In this document: positions 41,012-48,751 of the stretch, piece after piece
How the letters are laid out: every line of letters begins with the position of its first letter
Position numbering within the stretch: the first letter of the stretch is position 1
NCBI GenBank assembly: GCA_050290785.1
Contig: JBNKIR010000051.1
Coordinates: 1-64,000 of the forward strand
Reading direction: 5' to 3'
Source: JAAGZL01 sp050290785
GTDB taxonomy: Bacteria; Pseudomonadota; Gammaproteobacteria; Chromatiales; Chromatiaceae
DNA length: 64,000 bases
Notes under the pieces: model-generated
Told to the model about the DNA's origin: nothing
Database searches by the model: none
The model's input: the letters and a program-made list of their open reading frames with translations, nothing else
Translations under genes and position numbers: made by a program

Positions 41012-41992
41012 TTAATTGCTGCTAGTCTTGTCGTTCAGATCATAAAAACGCACGCTGGCATCATCACTGGTTGTGGATATGTAGTTACCGTCAGGGGATA
41101 CTGCAATGGCGACCCCGCATAGATCATGCTTTTGGAAACGGCGTATCGCCTTGCCATCGGCAGGGTCTAGGAACAGAACCGCACTGTCGGTCTGTCTGCT
41201 GATAGTGGCCAGATAGTTTCCGTCTGGACCAAACTTAATGTCATTTATTATGCCGGTGTGCTCGGTCTTTATAGTCTGCATCTGGCCATCCGGGATATCC
41301 CAGCGATATAGGTCAAACCAGCCGCCGCCGTATAGTTGCTTACCATCCGGGGAGAAGGCCAGGGTGCGGGCATCTGAGCCTGGATCCGTGAGACGTTTAG
41401 GTTCCTGGTCATTCTTCCAGATCCACACAGCACCATCTTCACCGCTTGAGGCCATCCAATTGGTCGCATAGTGTGCTGCGACGGCTCGGATGGCGTTCGT
41501 GTGTTTAGCCGTCTTGGCGATGGGTTTGAAATCTGACAGCCGCCACTGTCGTGCCACGCCGTCCTGATGTCCGGTCAGGATAAGGTCCTTCCTCTCATTC
41601 GCTATCAGATGTCTGATGGGCGATGGTGTAGATATCGACCTGATCTCTTTGCCTTCGATGTCCCACTCCACGATCTTTCCATCATAGCCACCGGAGATCA
41701 ATCTGGAGTCGCCCTCCAAAAAAAGTATCCCGTTTACGGATCCCTTGTGTGCCTGCCATTTGTGTATATGGCTGCCGTCCGGCATACGCCACAGTCGGAT
41801 AAATCCGCTCCATCCTCCGCTGGCTGCGATAGTCGAGTCATTGGAAAACGCCAGTGTGCTACCACCTGAGTGGGCCTTCTCGTGGATCACGCTTGCCGGC
41901 TGTCTTGGCACAGTGTTGATGCAGGCGCTTAGTAGTAGGGAGATGAGCAAAATAGAGGTCTTGCGAAAAATTGTCATAGATTGAATAGGCAT
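41012..41992 (-). CDS. WD40-repeat lipoprotein
   Basis: A protein of about 326 residues. It starts at ATG 41992 or 41977, each leading into a lipoprotein signal with lipobox LLSAC. A longer upstream reading frame would overlap the divergent gene at 42.1 kb and is not credible. The rest is a seven-bladed WD40 propeller, recognised by repeated blocks such as GGWSGFIRLWRMPDG, SGGYDGKIVEWDIEG, SGEDGAVWIWKND and TTSDDASVRFYDL. It probably serves as an envelope-anchored binding platform. It lies 9 bp after the end of the radical SAM gene and could share a message with it (lipoprotein first). Confidence 0.85.
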   Translation of the reverse strand: MPIQSMTIFRKTSILLISLLLSACINTVPRQPASVIHEKAHSGGSTLAFSNDSTIAASGGWSGFIRLWRMPDGSHIHKWQAHKGSVNGILFLEGDSRLISGGYDGKIVEWDIEGKEIRSISTPSPIRHLIANERKDLILTGHQDGVARQWRLSDFKPIAKTAKHTNAIRAVAAHYATNWMASSGEDGAVWIWKNDQEPKRLTDPGSDARTLAFSPDGKQLYGGGWFDLYRWDIPDGQMQTIKTEHTGIINDIKFGPDGNYLATISRQTDSAVLFLDPADGKAIRRFQKHDLCGVAIAVSPDGNYISTTSDDASVRFYDLNDKTSSN

Positions 41993-42093
41993 ACCGGGCT
42001 GGATAATTGAGATTGATGAATATGTGATCTGATGCCAATCTACTGGCTTATGCCTGCGTAGGTCAAGCGTTCCGTACTTGATATAATGGGGCG

Positions 42094-42369
42094 ATGAAAA
42101 AACCACTAAAAACAGTGGGGCTGGCCATCTGCAGTCTCTTTCCGGCCTGTTTGCCCGCAGACACATTGCCTGATAATGGAATCTCCCCTGCGGTAGATGC
42201 GCAACCGGAGATTGAGCGGTTGCAGCTCACCATCACGAATGCCGAGATCAGGAATCAAGAGTCTAAAAGCAAAAATGAAAAGTTGAATGCCAGGATAAAA
42301 GAGCTCGAGTCCAGGATCGCTGAGATGAAGAAATCCCTGCCGGCGGAAGGGCAGTCGGATAAAAAGTAG
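42094..42369 (+). CDS. Small exported coiled-coil protein
   Basis: A 91-residue protein. Residues 1-22 form a signal peptide (MKKPLKTVGLAICSLFPACLPA, described here in outline) with likely cleavage after LPA. The mature part is short and dominated by one long amphipathic helix with heptads (IERLQLTITNAEIRNQE, LNARIKELESRIAEMK). Such proteins form coiled-coil dimers in the periplasm. No family name can be given. It is divergent from the WD40 lipoprotein and faces nadA. Confidence 0.7.
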   Translation: MKKPLKTVGLAICSLFPACLPADTLPDNGISPAVDAQPEIERLQLTITNAEIRNQESKSKNEKLNARIKELESRIAEMKKSLPAEGQSDKK

Positions 42370-42418
42370 GAACCCCTCATATTATCTGCAGGAAGCCAGG
42401 TAGATCTTTCGATGCCTA

Positions 42419-43495
42419 TCAGGCATTGCCTTTGTTCTGCATGGCTATCTCATGTTCCCTGGCGAAGTCCAGCATGCGCTTGATCGGCTTTGCCGCCCGT
42501 TGGCATAGATCCCGTTCGATCATGATCTCCTGATTTCCGGTCTCCAGCACCTCAGCCAGATTGTACAGCGAGTTCATTCCCATCCAGGGGCAGTGGGCGC
42601 AACTTACGCAGGTAGCGCCTTCGCCTACAGTTGGTGCCTCGATAAGGTGTTTGTCCGGTGCCAACTGTTGCATCTTGTGAAAGATACCTCCGTCGGTGGC
42701 CACGATGAACTCCTTGTTGTCCATATTGACTACCGCCTTGATCAGGGCAGTGGTGGAGCCTACCACGTCAGCCAGGTCGACAACGCTTTCCGGCGATTCA
42801 GGGTGCACCAGGACCGCTGCTTCCGGATGCAGCCTGTGCAGGCGTTCCAGGGCCACCGCCTTAAACTCTTCGTGCACCACGCAGGAGCCTGGCCATAGCA
42901 ACATATCCACCCCGGTGATCTTCTGGACATAGCGTCCCAGATGCTGGTCCGGACCCCAGAGTACCTTTTCACCCTTTTCCGCCAGATGTCGAATGATGGG
43001 CAGGGCGATACCGGATGTCACCACCCAGTCTGACCTGGCCTTTACCTCGGCGCTGGTATTGGCATAGACCACTACCCTGTGGTCCGGATGGGCGTCGCAG
43101 AAAGCGGAAAACTTATCTGCAGGGCAGCCGTCGTCCAATGAGCAGGAGGCCTTCAGGTCTGGCATGAGGATGCGTTTTTCCGGATTCAGGATCTTGGCCG
43201 TTTCCCCCATGAAGCGTACTCCGCATACCACCAGGGTGCTTGCATCCTGTTCTGCGCCAAAGCGGGCCATTTCCAGGGAATCAGCTACGCAGCCCCCAGT
43301 CTCTTCGGCCAGCTCCTGTAGATCGCCATCGGTGTAGTAGTGTGCAACCAGGACCGCGTTCTGCTCTTTGAGCAGGGCCTTGATACGCTCTTTCAGTTCC
43401 TGCTTCTCTTGCTTAGACAGGGGTGGCCACTCGGGGTGTGGTGGCACGTCAATTTTGTCGATGACGATGTCTTTGGCGATCTGTGCTTGGCTCAT
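42419..43495 (-). CDS. nadA: Quinolinate synthase A
   Basis: A 358-residue [4Fe-4S] enzyme that condenses iminoaspartate with dihydroxyacetone phosphate to quinolinate in NAD biosynthesis. The three cluster cysteines can be placed in PDLKASCSL, WPGSCVVHEEF and GATCVSCAHCPWMGMN, matching the known triad of NadA. VAHYYTDGDLQELAEETGG near residue 50 forms the substrate site. It follows the NrtR-type regulator gene by 18 bp on the same strand. nadB and nadC are not in the window. Confidence 0.97.
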   Translation of the reverse strand: MSQAQIAKDIVIDKIDVPPHPEWPPLSKQEKQELKERIKALLKEQNAVLVAHYYTDGDLQELAEETGGCVADSLEMARFGAEQDASTLVVCGVRFMGETAKILNPEKRILMPDLKASCSLDDGCPADKFSAFCDAHPDHRVVVYANTSAEVKARSDWVVTSGIALPIIRHLAEKGEKVLWGPDQHLGRYVQKITGVDMLLWPGSCVVHEEFKAVALERLHRLHPEAAVLVHPESPESVVDLADVVGSTTALIKAVVNMDNKEFIVATDGGIFHKMQQLAPDKHLIEAPTVGEGATCVSCAHCPWMGMNSLYNLAEVLETGNQEIMIERDLCQRAAKPIKRMLDFAREHEIAMQNKGNA

Positions 43496-43513
43496 TCTGC
43501 TTCTCTTGAAATT

Positions 43514-44209
43514 TCAGTTCTGCTGCTTGTTGGATTGTAGACTGTTTCTGTTGTTGATCCGATAGAGGCGGGCTGGGCGGTGGTTGCCGTCCCGGCGCGT
43601 CTCACCGGTCTCCTCAATCAAACCGGAGCTGTATAGGTATTTTCTAAAGTTCCTCTTATCCAGTCTGGTATTCCGGATTATCTCATATACCTTCTGTACT
43701 TCACCTAGGGTGAACCTATCACCAATGAATTGAAATGCAATGGTGGAGCACTCCAGATCAGAGACAAGGCGCTTTTGCGCCATGTCAATAATATCGCCGT
43801 GATCAAAGGCCAGTTTCGGTAGTCGGTCAATGCTGAACCATGCGGCGTCCGCGGCGTCACTGGCCGCTATGGGCTCCATGTCCACTTCCGGGGCAATGGC
43901 GTAGTAGGCCACGCTAATTACCCTCTCTCTCGGATCCCGGCCCGGGTTGCCGAATGTATGCAGCTGTTTTAGATATATATTCTCCAATCCAGTCTCTTCT
44001 TTCAGCTCCCTTTTGGCGCACTCATCCAGATCTTCGTCTAATTCCAGAAAACCACCGGGTATGGCCCAGTAGCCCTTGAATGGATCCAGTCCGCGTTTTA
44101 TCAACAGCAATTTGAGTTTATCCTCGGAAATGGTAAATACTACTGCATCGGTGGTGACTGCCGGATGCGGATATCTGTATGAGAATAGTTTATTGCCTTT
44201 TTCAATCAT
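43514..44209 (-). CDS. nrtR: NrtR-type Nudix transcriptional regulator of NAD metabolism
   Basis: A 231-residue protein. The N-terminal Nudix domain (about 15-150) contains the full Nudix box from Gly53 to Leu75 (GFLELDED...RELKEETGL), so hydrolysis is not excluded. The C-terminal winged helix (about 160-225; FTLGEVQKVYEIIRNT, DKRNFRKYLYSSGLI) is the DNA-binding part of NrtR. NrtR proteins sense ADP-ribose and repress NAD synthesis genes. Placement directly before nadA on the same strand supports this role and makes the pair a self-contained regulated unit. Confidence 0.88.
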   Translation of the reverse strand: MIEKGNKLFSYRYPHPAVTTDAVVFTISEDKLKLLLIKRGLDPFKGYWAIPGGFLELDEDLDECAKRELKEETGLENIYLKQLHTFGNPGRDPRERVISVAYYAIAPEVDMEPIAASDAADAAWFSIDRLPKLAFDHGDIIDMAQKRLVSDLECSTIAFQFIGDRFTLGEVQKVYEIIRNTRLDKRNFRKYLYSSGLIEETGETRRDGNHRPARLYRINNRNSLQSNKQQN

Positions 44210-44222
44210 GTTGATATGTAAG

Positions 44223-44237
44223 GTGTATTATTAACAC
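44223..44237. promoter_or_regulatory. Candidate NrtR operator before nrtR-nadA
   Basis: GTGTATTATTAACAC has GTGT/ACAC arms around an AT-only centre and lies 14 bp upstream of the nrtR start. Position and symmetry suit autoregulation. The match to published NrtR sites was not checked. Confidence 0.4.
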
Positions 44238-44321
44238 TAACTAAAGTGCTATATATATCACATTTTGATCCATTGAACCCGCAACCAGTACATAAATCAT
44301 AGAATTTTTATAAGGGGCTAC

Positions 44322-44348
44322 TAAAGAATCCCGCTGTATTGTCGCTAA
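44322..44348 (+). promoter_or_regulatory. Sigma-28 (FliA) type promoter for the HDOD gene
   Basis: TAAAGAAT, 11 nt, GTCGCTAA matches six of eight FliA positions in both elements at exact spacing. The -10 shares GTCGCTA with the fliC promoter in this window. It lies about 140 bp before the HDOD ATG and points towards it. Confidence 0.65.
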
Positions 44349-44486
44349 AATGCTTAATTCAGTGGGTATATTAGGCATCATACATGTTTTATCCGTTATG
44401 CCTGTCCGGAGTCGGGATATTTCAGGAAGATATGATTGTCCCTAAGTTCCGGGAGGGGTAAGCGATGCTATTGCAAGAGAATTTTT

Positions 44487-45359
44487 ATGTCCAAAACAAC
44501 TCCAAATAATGTGAAACATGAGATTCTTGAGATAAAACATCTGCCTCCTCTCTCCATCACGGCCGCTCGTTTGCTGGAAGCTATTGGTGACCCGGATATT
44601 GAAGTGGATGATTTGGCGGATATCATCAACTACGATCCAGGATTGATGGGGCGTATCGTTGGCCTGGCAAATGCGGCATATTTTGGGCAAAGAAATCCTA
44701 TAACCACAGTGCACGATGCCATTATCCGTGTCCTTGGGATAAATATGGTCAAGAGCCTCGCCTTGAGCATATCCATGAGCGGGGTTTTTCATGCCAATAG
44801 CTGCCCAGGATTTGATGCAAAGGAGTATTGGTTTGATGCTATAGGTTGTGCCACCTTATCCAGGATGATGGCGCTGCGCATACCTATAGATGAGCGCCCT
44901 GACCCGGATAGAATATATTTAAGCGGCCTGTTACATAATATCGGATATCTGGTTCTGGCCCATGTTTTTCCTTCTAAACTTTCAAAAGTCCTTGCCATGG
45001 TAGATGCTGATCCGACTGCGGATCCTGTAGCGCTGCAGAGGGAGCACCTGGGGGTGGATTGGATATCGGCAGGTGAATGGCTGGTTGGTCATTGGCATTT
45101 GCCGGAGTTTATCGAGAAAACAATAAGATCTGTCTCTGATCCGGAATACGTGGCGGAAGGGGCAAATGATATAAATCTGGTACGCAGTTCTATCCAATGG
45201 CTGGATGGGCTCTCAGCTGACGATGCCGATATGCCCAGGTTAAGCCGGGATGAGGTGCTGTTGCAGATACCAGGCATGAATGCTGACGCGCTGGATCTGA
45301 TCGAGGAAAAGTTTCTGGAACAATGTGAAGAACTTCATTCTCTTGCCTCCTGTCTGTAA
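44487..45359 (+). CDS. HDOD-domain signalling protein
   Basis: A 290-residue protein. ATG 44487 is preferred to an upstream in-frame TTG because AAGAGA lies before it and the domain starts soon after. The HDOD domain covers most of the chain: HLPPLSITAARLLEAIGDPD, LADIINYDPGLMGRIVGLANAAYFG, and VHDAIIRVLGINMVKSLALSI. The metal-binding residues of HD phosphohydrolases are not kept, as usual for HDOD. These proteins act as scaffolds in motility and biofilm signalling (for example Xanthomonas GsmR). The sigma-28-type promoter upstream ties it to the flagellar regulon. Confidence 0.88.
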   Translation: MSKTTPNNVKHEILEIKHLPPLSITAARLLEAIGDPDIEVDDLADIINYDPGLMGRIVGLANAAYFGQRNPITTVHDAIIRVLGINMVKSLALSISMSGVFHANSCPGFDAKEYWFDAIGCATLSRMMALRIPIDERPDPDRIYLSGLLHNIGYLVLAHVFPSKLSKVLAMVDADPTADPVALQREHLGVDWISAGEWLVGHWHLPEFIEKTIRSVSDPEYVAEGANDINLVRSSIQWLDGLSADDADMPRLSRDEVLLQIPGMNADALDLIEEKFLEQCEELHSLASCL

Positions 45360-45511
45360 CATTCTCCTACTCTATACCCAAATTTCATATGCCAAATCTA
45401 TGTTATTGTCTGCCGCAGGCTTGACTGCAAGGCAGGAATGCCAGATAAAGGTACCCTGGTATTTGGCCGGACGGCATTGGTATCCAAGGTACTCATGGGC
45501 GTTGCAATAGG

Positions 45512-46423
45512 ATGGTGAATAAGACAGGTTCATTTAAGTTGGTGGTGGCGATATCATCGCGCGCCCTGTTTGATCTGGACGAGTCTCATCGTGTGTTCGA
45601 ATCAGAGGGGATAGACGCCTATTGTAAGTACCAGATAGATCATGAAGATGAGATTTTGCAGCCCGGGGTTGCCTTCCCTCTGGTAAAAAAGCTGTTGGCA
45701 ATGAACAAGCTATTTGCCGGAGAAGCGGTTGTCGAGGTGATACTGCTCTCCAGAAATAGTGCGGATACCGGGCTACGCATTTTTAACTCCATCGATTACC
45801 ATGGTCTGGCAATATCCAGGGCGGCATTCAGCGGCGGATCCAATCCTTATGAGTATATATCGGCTATGGGTGCGCACCTGTTTCTTTCATCAGATCATAA
45901 TGATGTGCGTAACGCCTTGGAGTCGGGTATAGCGGCGGCTACCATATTGCCATCAAATACAAGTGGGACAGATAAGTTGTCGGATCAACTGAGAATAGCC
46001 TTTGATGGTGATGCAGTTATTTTTTCAGATGAGGCCGAGAAGATCTTTAAGACACAAGGATTGGAGGCATTCACCGTTAGTGAAAAGGCCGCGGCCCGCA
46101 AGCCATTATCCGGTGGGCCTTTTAAGGTGTTGCTATCCGCTTTGCATGAGCTGCAAAAGGCGGCTCCACCGGAATCCTCTCCAATAAGGACGGCGTTGGT
46201 TACCGCCAGGGCGGCACCTGCGCATGAGCGTGTTATACGTACTCTCAGGGCCTGGGATATTCGAATTGACGAGGCCTTCTTCCTGGGCGGTATGAATAAG
46301 AGTGAATTTTTACGTTCATTTAATGCCGATATCTTCTTTGATGATCAGACAGGGCATTGTGAATCTGCCAGACAACATGTTCCGACAGGGCATGTACCTC
46401 ACGGTGTTGCCAACATTAAGTAG
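45512..46423 (+). CDS. Cytosolic 5'-nucleotidase family protein
   Basis: A 303-residue protein matching bacterial homologues of the cytosolic 5'-nucleotidase I family. LVVAISSRALFDLDESHRVFE at the start, EVILLSRNSADTGLRIFNSI near residues 75-94, and RAAFSGGSNPYEYISAM near 108-124 are typical. The motif FDGDAVIFSDEAEKIF near 168-183 supplies the catalytic aspartates in HAD-like fashion. It would remove phosphate from nucleoside monophosphates. The gene is 152 bp after the HDOD gene and its end overlaps the convergent fimX-like gene by 8 bp. Confidence 0.85.
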   Translation: MVNKTGSFKLVVAISSRALFDLDESHRVFESEGIDAYCKYQIDHEDEILQPGVAFPLVKKLLAMNKLFAGEAVVEVILLSRNSADTGLRIFNSIDYHGLAISRAAFSGGSNPYEYISAMGAHLFLSSDHNDVRNALESGIAAATILPSNTSGTDKLSDQLRIAFDGDAVIFSDEAEKIFKTQGLEAFTVSEKAAARKPLSGGPFKVLLSALHELQKAAPPESSPIRTALVTARAAPAHERVIRTLRAWDIRIDEAFFLGGMNKSEFLRSFNADIFFDDQTGHCESARQHVPTGHVPHGVANIK

Positions 46424-48569
46424 GGCTTGGTGAATCGTAAGTTATGGTTTCAGAAGGCTTTTGCATGAAGTAACCTTGGATGTAGTTGACCCCTACAGTC
46501 CAAAGAACTGCCAGACTGTTAGCATCCTCTACGCCCATGGCTATGGTCTTTATATTGAAGTTCTGTACAGACTTATTTATGTCTCCAAGTGTATTCTGTT
46601 TATCCTCATTTTGGCACAGTCCGTTTGTCAACGACTGATCTAGTTTCACATAGTCAATCGGCATATGCTTCAACAGGAGCTCGTTCTTGGGGGTAAGGCC
46701 GAACTTGTCCACGGCAATTTGGCAGCGTATTTTCTTGAGACCCTCAATGAGTTTCTTTGCGTCCTGGGTGTGCGCTCTGATGTTTTCTTCGTGAAATTGA
46801 AAGATTATCCAGGCCCCTTTTGCATCTGAATCACGCAGGCAATCACATATCCATAGCAGTAAAGATTCATCCTGTAGGCCTGATTCGGAAATACTGATAA
46901 AGAATTTTGTTTTATGGCCCTGAGATCTCTGATTCGCCAATTCCTTAATAGCGTATTTAATAACCCAGCGGTCGATCTTTGACATTAGATCAAGTTGTTC
47001 GGCGCGAGGAATAAATTCTCCTGGCAGTATGTCATCATTTCCTTCATCTATGATTCTGGTTAAAACCGCATAATGTTCTCTGGTATCGCCCTGAAGGCTT
47101 ACAATTGGTTGGTACACGACCCGGAACTGATCATTGTCCAGGGCATTTTGAATGAGGTGGTCAATCTTGGAGTGGTCACTCTTTACCTTTGAGTCCTTCT
47201 CTACATATTGTTCAGAGATCTCGGAGTCAAGATTCTTGTCTCCGAAATGTTGCTGCATCTCATCTTCGTTGTATGAAAGAAATAAATTCCCGCCCTCTTC
47301 GCGCGCGGTCTCGCAAGCATTGTATGCCTGATTTATAAGCTCCTGACTGGATTTGTTTTCAGAGGACAGGTAGCTGATGCCGATACTGCATGTAAGATCA
47401 ACATCATTGTCTCCAATCTCCAACTCATTCTTTTCAATAGTTGAACGGACCATTTCCGCAAAAGGCTCGGCTTCCAGTAGTTTTGATTTTTTGCTCAGAA
47501 TGGCGAAGGTGTGATCTCCAAATCTGGACAAAATATCTCCTTCGTCAATCATGTCCTTTAGTATTAAGGCGACATTTTTTAGTAGTTTGTCGCTGTTGAT
47601 TACTCCTACTTCAGATCTTAGTTTTTGAAAGCCGTCTATTTGAATGTATAGGAGAGAGTGGTCAAGTCTTGTATTGTCCTCGCCAGATGTGATTGCATCC
47701 AGCTTTTCCATTAGATAGCGTCTGTTGAAGAGCCCGGTTTGGGTGTCCTGATTTGCCAGTAGCTGAATCTTTTCCTCAAGTTCGTTATCGAGAGATTGGT
47801 CACGGATTATTATCTGAGTGCATGGTTCACCATCTACACTTGCCGGTGAGAATTCCAGTTGGGCCTGAAAGATCTTTTCGTCGCTGCTCTGGCACTTCGT
47901 GTCAAGTGTTGTGTTGCCGCTGTCATTGTTTAACGAGCGTAGAAAATCTTTGAATTTTTTTTGTTCATCGGGCGCCACCATATCCATGATTGGAAGCCCC
48001 TCAATATCATCCATTTCGACATAACCAAACATATCCAGATATGCCTTGTTGGCATTTATGTACATTCCCTCATGGACATAGGCAATTGCGTCCCTGGAGC
48101 TTTCCACGAGGATGTTGCAGCGCTGTTCGGACTCATCTAGCCTTTTTTTAATCTGATCAAGTTCCCTTCTTGTATGCAGATCTGAAAGTTCTCTGGATAC
48201 CACGATTTGCAGATGATCCATATCGTCTTTGGATACAACATCGCGAGCTCCTGCTCGCATCGCTTCCAGGAGTGGTTCCGGGTCCTGATCATCTGGATAG
48301 ATAATGATCACAGGAGTGCCTGGGAGCCTGCTGTTGCAGATTGACATTGCGTGTGTTGGAGAGATGTTAGCTGTGCCACTGGTGTACAGGATCATATCGA
48401 CCTTGTTCTGGTCCATGGCCTCAATCAACTTGTCCTCTCTGGATACGCGGTTAGAGTGTACGGCTATCCCGCTATTGCGCAGGGTGTTTACGTACGCTTC
48501 AGCATCGTTTGGGGATTCATCTACTATGAGGAGGTCAACGCTCTTTTCGTGGCGCAGCTGATTATCCAT
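46416..48569 (-). CDS. FimX-like degenerate REC-PAS-GGDEF-EAL protein
   Basis: A 717-residue protein with the order REC (about 10-125), PAS (about 145-265), GGDEF (about 270-435) and EAL (about 465-710). All catalytic signatures are altered. The receiver has MILYTSG where the phosphorylated Asp should be, the GGDEF loop reads GDHTF (351-355), and the EAL motif reads AVLTR (501-505). The same architecture and degeneracy (GDSIF and EVL) define Pseudomonas FimX, a c-di-GMP receptor that controls type IV pilus assembly at the pole. It is probably a binding protein, not an enzyme. A PilZ-like protein lies next to it. Confidence 0.82.
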   Translation of the reverse strand: MDNQLRHEKSVDLLIVDESPNDAEAYVNTLRNSGIAVHSNRVSREDKLIEAMDQNKVDMILYTSGTANISPTHAMSICNSRLPGTPVIIIYPDDQDPEPLLEAMRAGARDVVSKDDMDHLQIVVSRELSDLHTRRELDQIKKRLDESEQRCNILVESSRDAIAYVHEGMYINANKAYLDMFGYVEMDDIEGLPIMDMVAPDEQKKFKDFLRSLNNDSGNTTLDTKCQSSDEKIFQAQLEFSPASVDGEPCTQIIIRDQSLDNELEEKIQLLANQDTQTGLFNRRYLMEKLDAITSGEDNTRLDHSLLYIQIDGFQKLRSEVGVINSDKLLKNVALILKDMIDEGDILSRFGDHTFAILSKKSKLLEAEPFAEMVRSTIEKNELEIGDNDVDLTCSIGISYLSSENKSSQELINQAYNACETAREEGGNLFLSYNEDEMQQHFGDKNLDSEISEQYVEKDSKVKSDHSKIDHLIQNALDNDQFRVVYQPIVSLQGDTREHYAVLTRIIDEGNDDILPGEFIPRAEQLDLMSKIDRWVIKYAIKELANQRSQGHKTKFFISISESGLQDESLLLWICDCLRDSDAKGAWIIFQFHEENIRAHTQDAKKLIEGLKKIRCQIAVDKFGLTPKNELLLKHMPIDYVKLDQSLTNGLCQNEDKQNTLGDINKSVQNFNIKTIAMGVEDANSLAVLWTVGVNYIQGYFMQKPSETITYDSPSPT

Positions 48570-48751
48570 TTATCTAATACCTAATGTGACGTTATCTTTT
48601 AATTATAAAACAATCTGTTACAGCGTATTGAGAACCAGATTTTATTGCAATGAAGTAATGTTTCAAACATTTAGGGCATATTACGATAGTTTTCTTAAGA
48701 GAACCTGTTTTGGTGTTTGATCCGGTAGACATCGATAGTTAAGTTGTCTGG

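Noticed and set aside
42000..42166. 58-codon N-terminal extension of the WD40 lipoprotein
   Set aside because: It would overlap the start of the divergent gene at 42094 and place the lipoprotein signal inside the chain.
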